Assembly (NCBI GenBank): GCA_002005505.1 | Contig: KV908480.1 | Location: 109,204-119,203, forward strand | DNA length: 10,000 nt | Origin: Botryococcus braunii | Lineage: Eukaryota; Chlorophyta; Trebouxiophyceae | Direction of reading: 5' to 3' | Program-made: the position numbers and the translations under genes | The notes under the pieces: model-generated | The model's database searches: none | Told to the model about the DNA's origin: nothing | Seen by the model: the letters and a program-made list of their open reading frames with translations, nothing else | In this document: positions 7,524 through 10,000 of the stretch, one piece after another | How positions within the stretch are numbered: the stretch's first letter is position 1 | How the letters are laid out: every line of letters begins with the position of its first letter

Positions 7524-7589
7524 GATGACGTGGAACGTTGGGGACAACTCATGGAAGACAGAGCTAACCTGGGCTTTAATAGCATCATA
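7524..7589 (+). CDS. Exon 2 of the helical protein gene (66 bases, phase 0-0)
   Basis: Acceptor ggcaaag ends at 7523; the exon reads DDVERWGQLMEDRANLGFNS then IIV and ends at ATA|GTGAGT, a textbook donor. Both ends fall on codon boundaries, matching exon 1. A stop lies in frame just upstream (7515-7517), so the exon cannot extend left. The frame read on past the donor to 7910 is intron. That intron (7590-8017) carries dispersed-repeat copy 2. Confidence 0.62.
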
Positions 7590-7895
7590 GTGAGTATGCC
7601 TTCTGCCAGTGTTCCTTTTTATAGCCAAGCAACATCTACTTGGTACCATCATGGCGACGACTTTGTGGCCAGTCGTTGTACCCGCAATGAGCTTCCTCGC
7701 GATGATTTAACTGGGTATATGCTCATGTTTGTGCTGTCATGGCCTTGCTCTATGTTGGGCTTCTTTCCGTTCCCGTCATGTCGACTCATGCAGCATTCTG
7801 GAATTGTAAGGCAAGCCTGTTGCGTGCACACATTTCCTCGGGGGGACTGCCATGCCCACAGCATAATCTGTCTGCATTCAAACGCGCTGCTGCTA

Positions 7896-7951
7896 TTAGA
7901 AAAAGTGTAAAGTGTGGATGACCCGGCAAACGTGGAGGAAACAGTACGTTA
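7896..7951 (+). repeat. Dispersed repeat, copy 2 (inside intron 2)
   Basis: TTAGAAAAAGTGTAAAGTGT then GGATGACCCGGCAAACGTGG, AGGAAACAGTACGTTAG aligns with 5100-5153. Relative to copy 1 it has an extra AAAGTGT unit, lacks a few bases after GACCCG and lacks the extra TTAGG that follows copy 1. Confidence 0.65.
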
Positions 7952-8017
7952 GCACCATAAATACTCCACGGTCCCCCTGCACATATGCGAAACGTCTTGC
8001 CAGCTATTGTTATGCAG

Positions 8018-8083
8018 GCTGACGTCAACCAGACTGCGGATGAGCTTGGAGAGAAACTGAAGGAAAGCCGAGCAAGAATGGAG
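8018..8083 (+). CDS. Exon 3 of the helical protein gene (66 bases, phase 0-0)
   Basis: Acceptor attgttatgcag ends at 8017; the exon encodes ADVNQTADELGEKLKESRAR then ME, continuing the charged helix. The proposed donor is GAG|GTGCTC (8083/8084). It is weak, but reading on gives a Pro/Ser/Thr run and a stop within 20 codons. Length and phase equal exon 2. If the donor is not used, the protein would end shortly after with a non-helical tail. Confidence 0.6.
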
Positions 8084-8436
8084 GTGCTCCCAATTTGCGT
8101 CACCAGTTCCCCCACCCCCCTCCCCTCGATGCATTTTTTGTTGTGAGGCATGAAGGTGTTCAAAAAGATCCCCTTTTTTTGGACACACGTTATGCCTCAG
8201 ATGGAGCAATGGACTCTTTGGAACTGTCCTGCCTTCCAGGCCTGCAAACCCAAAAGGAGATTCCTGTTGCTCTTTTCGGGGCCTTGCACTGATAGCAGCC
8301 TTGGGGGTCTCTCACTCCTTCTTGCCTTCTCAGCTGGAGGCTGTATGTTAACCGTCAAGCACATGTGGAGGTCGATATGTCTTCTCCACCTGTATGGCCA
8401 GCTTTTCTCTCGTGCCTGCCTGCCTGCATGTTAACA

Positions 8437-8450
8437 GCTGGCCGGCCAGC
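8437..8450. repeat. Perfect 14-bp GC-rich palindrome at the microsatellite edge
   Basis: GCTGGCCGGCCAGC is self-complementary over all 14 bases and ends one base before the GT microsatellite. It follows a small TGCC run (about 8412-8426). Confidence 0.9.
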
Positions 8451-8603
<153 letters not shown>

Positions 8604-8691
8604 AGCTGATTGCGGCATGCTATCTGCATCTATGTTCTGCTTCGTTCAAGTATGTATCGTCAAAGAAGGAATGTGGAGTTGTTGGCCGCAG

Positions 8692-8820
8692 GCTGACAAG
8701 CAGAGCCTGGCAGAGTGGGAGCAGCAATCAGCAGTGGATCGCAGTGCGGGTCATTTTTTTCAAAGCCTGTACCAAGTCGACCCCAAGCGACCAGTAGGGG
8801 GCAGCTCAACATCCTCTCGG
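8692..8820 (+). CDS. Exon 4 of the helical protein gene
   Basis: Acceptor ttggccgcag ends at 8691; the exon reads ADKQSLAEWEQQSAVDRSAG, HFFQSLYQVDPKRPV, GGSSTSSR. It enters in phase 0, like exons 2 and 3, and starts with the same GCTGAC as exon 3. The right end is uncertain: CGG|GTGCTC (8820/8821) repeats the GTGCTC donor of exon 3, while CCA|GTAGGG (8793/8794) is another phase-0 choice. Reading on adds a hydrophobic VLVLFLVLLIPSHL and a stop at 8884, which could instead be a real membrane-anchored end. Confidence 0.58.
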
Positions 8821-8941
8821 GTGCTCGTACTCTTCCTTGTGCTTCTCATCCCGTCGCATCTATCACACTGTGATATGACAATGTAGTGTTGCATTTTCCG
8901 GTGTTTATCAATGTCCAGACATAGTGGCAATGCCCAGGAAG

Positions 8942-9054
8942 CTTTGCCGGTATGTGGGGGCAGCCTCATTGTTGGGGGTGGGGTTGTGTTCCACTTATGG
9001 ACTCCTTGGAAGTTCCGCTAGGGCCTTGTGTTGTGCCCTGGCATGTCCTTTAAG
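8942..9054 (+). CDS. Possible exon 5 with a membrane helix (tentative)
   Basis: The frame encodes RYVGAASLLGVGLCSTYGLL, a plausible single membrane helix preceded by basic residues. An AG at 8940-8941 gives a phase-0 entry, matching the other exons, and AG at 8936-8937 is an alternative in another phase. The acceptor lacks a good pyrimidine tract, and a strong donor-like GTATGT at 8950 lies inside. The end near 9054 (AAG|GTGTCG) is a guess. It is listed because a helix-rich protein with a C-terminal membrane anchor would make sense. Confidence 0.28.
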
Positions 9055-9225
9055 GTGTCGCCTGCTTGTCCTCTCCATCTGTTCGGCCCGATACACCCCT
9101 CGTTGTTATACCAGCCTTCCTTATAACGATCATGTCATGCTCCCTCTGCATTCCGTTTATACTTCTGTCCCTGTGTGTGTATGCATGTGAAGTGGGCCCC
9201 TCTGCATTTATGTGTGGAAGCGAGC
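9055..9225. other. No gene recognised
   Basis: Mixed-composition sequence between the tentative exon 5 and the low-complexity tract, pyrimidine-leaning in places, with no motif and no clear polyadenylation signal. If the gene ends at exon 4 or 5, this would be its 3' flank. Confidence 0.3.
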
Positions 9226-9325
9226 GAGCGTGCGTAAGAAAGAGGTGGGGGGGAGGGACAGAGAGGGAGGGAGGGGGGGGAGGGGGAGGGGAGAGAGAGA
9301 GGGGTTGGGAGGGAGGGAGAGAGAG

Positions 9326-9345
9326 CGCGAGCGCGAGCGCGAGCG
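9326..9345. repeat. Short GAGCGC hexamer repeat
   Basis: About three copies of GCGCGA/GAGCGC phase (gcgcgagcgcgagcgcgagc) inside the purine tract, of the same GC-containing type as the longer hexamer array near 9892-9950. Confidence 0.8.
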
Positions 9346-9765
9346 AGGAACCGAGAAAGGGGATTGCGAGCGAGATGGAAGAAGGAGAGGGGGGAGAGCT
9401 TGAGGGATAGAGGAACGGGGGGGGGGGGGGTATTATCCTTCTCCCTCGCACACACACACAAAGACAAAGAGACAGGGGGCAGTGAGAGACAGAAAAAGAG
9501 AGAGGGGGGGGGGAGGGAAATTGGAGGGAGAGAGGGAGGAATCGAGAGAGGGAGAGTTGGTGGGGGGGGGGGGGGATATCAGATAGAAAGGGAAGGGGTG
9601 CGAGAGAATCATCCATATAAAAGTGTGCACATGCCTGTTCCCCCCCCCCCCCCCAACACACACACCCCACACCCACACCAACCCCCCTCCCCCACACACA
9701 CACACACAGAGGGAAAGGGGGGAGAGAAAGAGCTGGGGAGGGGGAAGATAGAGAGGCAGAGAGAG

Positions 9766-9875
<110 letters not shown>

Positions 9876-9891
9876 AGCGAGCGAGGGCGGG

Positions 9892-9950
9892 TGAGGGCGA
9901 GGGCGAGGGCGAGGGCAAGGGCGAGGGCGAGAGCGAGAGCGAGAGCGAGC
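9892..9950. repeat. GAGGGC hexamer array grading into GAGAGC
   Basis: Units of GAGGGC (one GCAAGG variant at about 9914-9920) pass into GAGAGC units from about 9928. The minus-strand reading is Ser-Pro then Ser-Arg or Ala-Leu repeats. Gradual unit change within an array fits slippage plus point change. Confidence 0.9.
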
Positions 9951-10000
9951 GACCGAGAGCGGGAGAGGGGGGGAGGTGGTGGGGAATGGGGGAGCAGAGG

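Noticed and set aside
7590..7910. Continuation of the exon 2 frame as one 126-codon protein
   Set aside because: A textbook GTGAGT donor ends the helical part at 7589, and the rest is Cys/Ser/Phe-rich and unlike the preceding chain.

Overview
The window looks like nuclear DNA from a large, repeat-rich eukaryotic genome. Genes appear as short exons split by GT-AG introns, long compound microsatellites are present, and decayed non-LTR retrotransposon pieces fill much of the middle. There are no bacterial-style operons, ribosome binding sites or terminators, and I saw no tRNA, rRNA or CRISPR. The style of the retroelement, and a possible plastid-type helical protein, make me lean towards the green lineage, perhaps a charophyte alga. 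That is inference from remembered family style and was not tested.

Left edge (1-240, minus strand): an exon with the first CXC repeat of a tesmin/TSO1/LIN54-type (TCX or CPP) DNA-binding domain, running off the window. It is the clearest protein-family match here. A Pro/Gln/Ser/Thr-rich open frame at 698-940 on the same strand could be an upstream exon of the same gene, weakly supported. 941-2474 has one basic 153-codon open frame (1551-2012) of unknown meaning and little else.

Middle (2475-4580): a perfect short hairpin, a plus-strand piece resembling the C-terminal tail of a LINE polyprotein (2583-2807), and a decayed LINE reverse transcriptase on the minus strand (about 3400-4570). The two pieces lie tail to tail. 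The reverse transcriptase keeps motif B and the YLDD motif. It has lost the motif A aspartate (now Asn) and carries at least two in-frame stops and three frame changes.

5100-6600: one copy of a roughly 50-base dispersed repeat, a CG/CA/CT compound microsatellite with a perfect 20-base palindrome at its left edge, a candidate last exon at 5797-5941, an 83-base near-perfect foldback at 5969-6051, and a short spaced direct repeat.

7049-8820 (plus strand): a split gene assembled by eye. Four exons join in phase 0 into one continuous, highly charged alpha-helical protein with a basic N-terminus free of acidic residues. A fifth exon with a hydrophobic helix may follow at 8942. Its introns carry the second copy of the dispersed repeat and a GT/GA/G microsatellite. 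I do not know the function; a plastid or membrane coiled-coil protein is a reasonable guess.

Right end (about 9226-10000): a long purine-biased low-complexity tract with GA, poly-G, poly-C and GC-rich hexamer runs. It has no credible gene even though long frames stay open through it.
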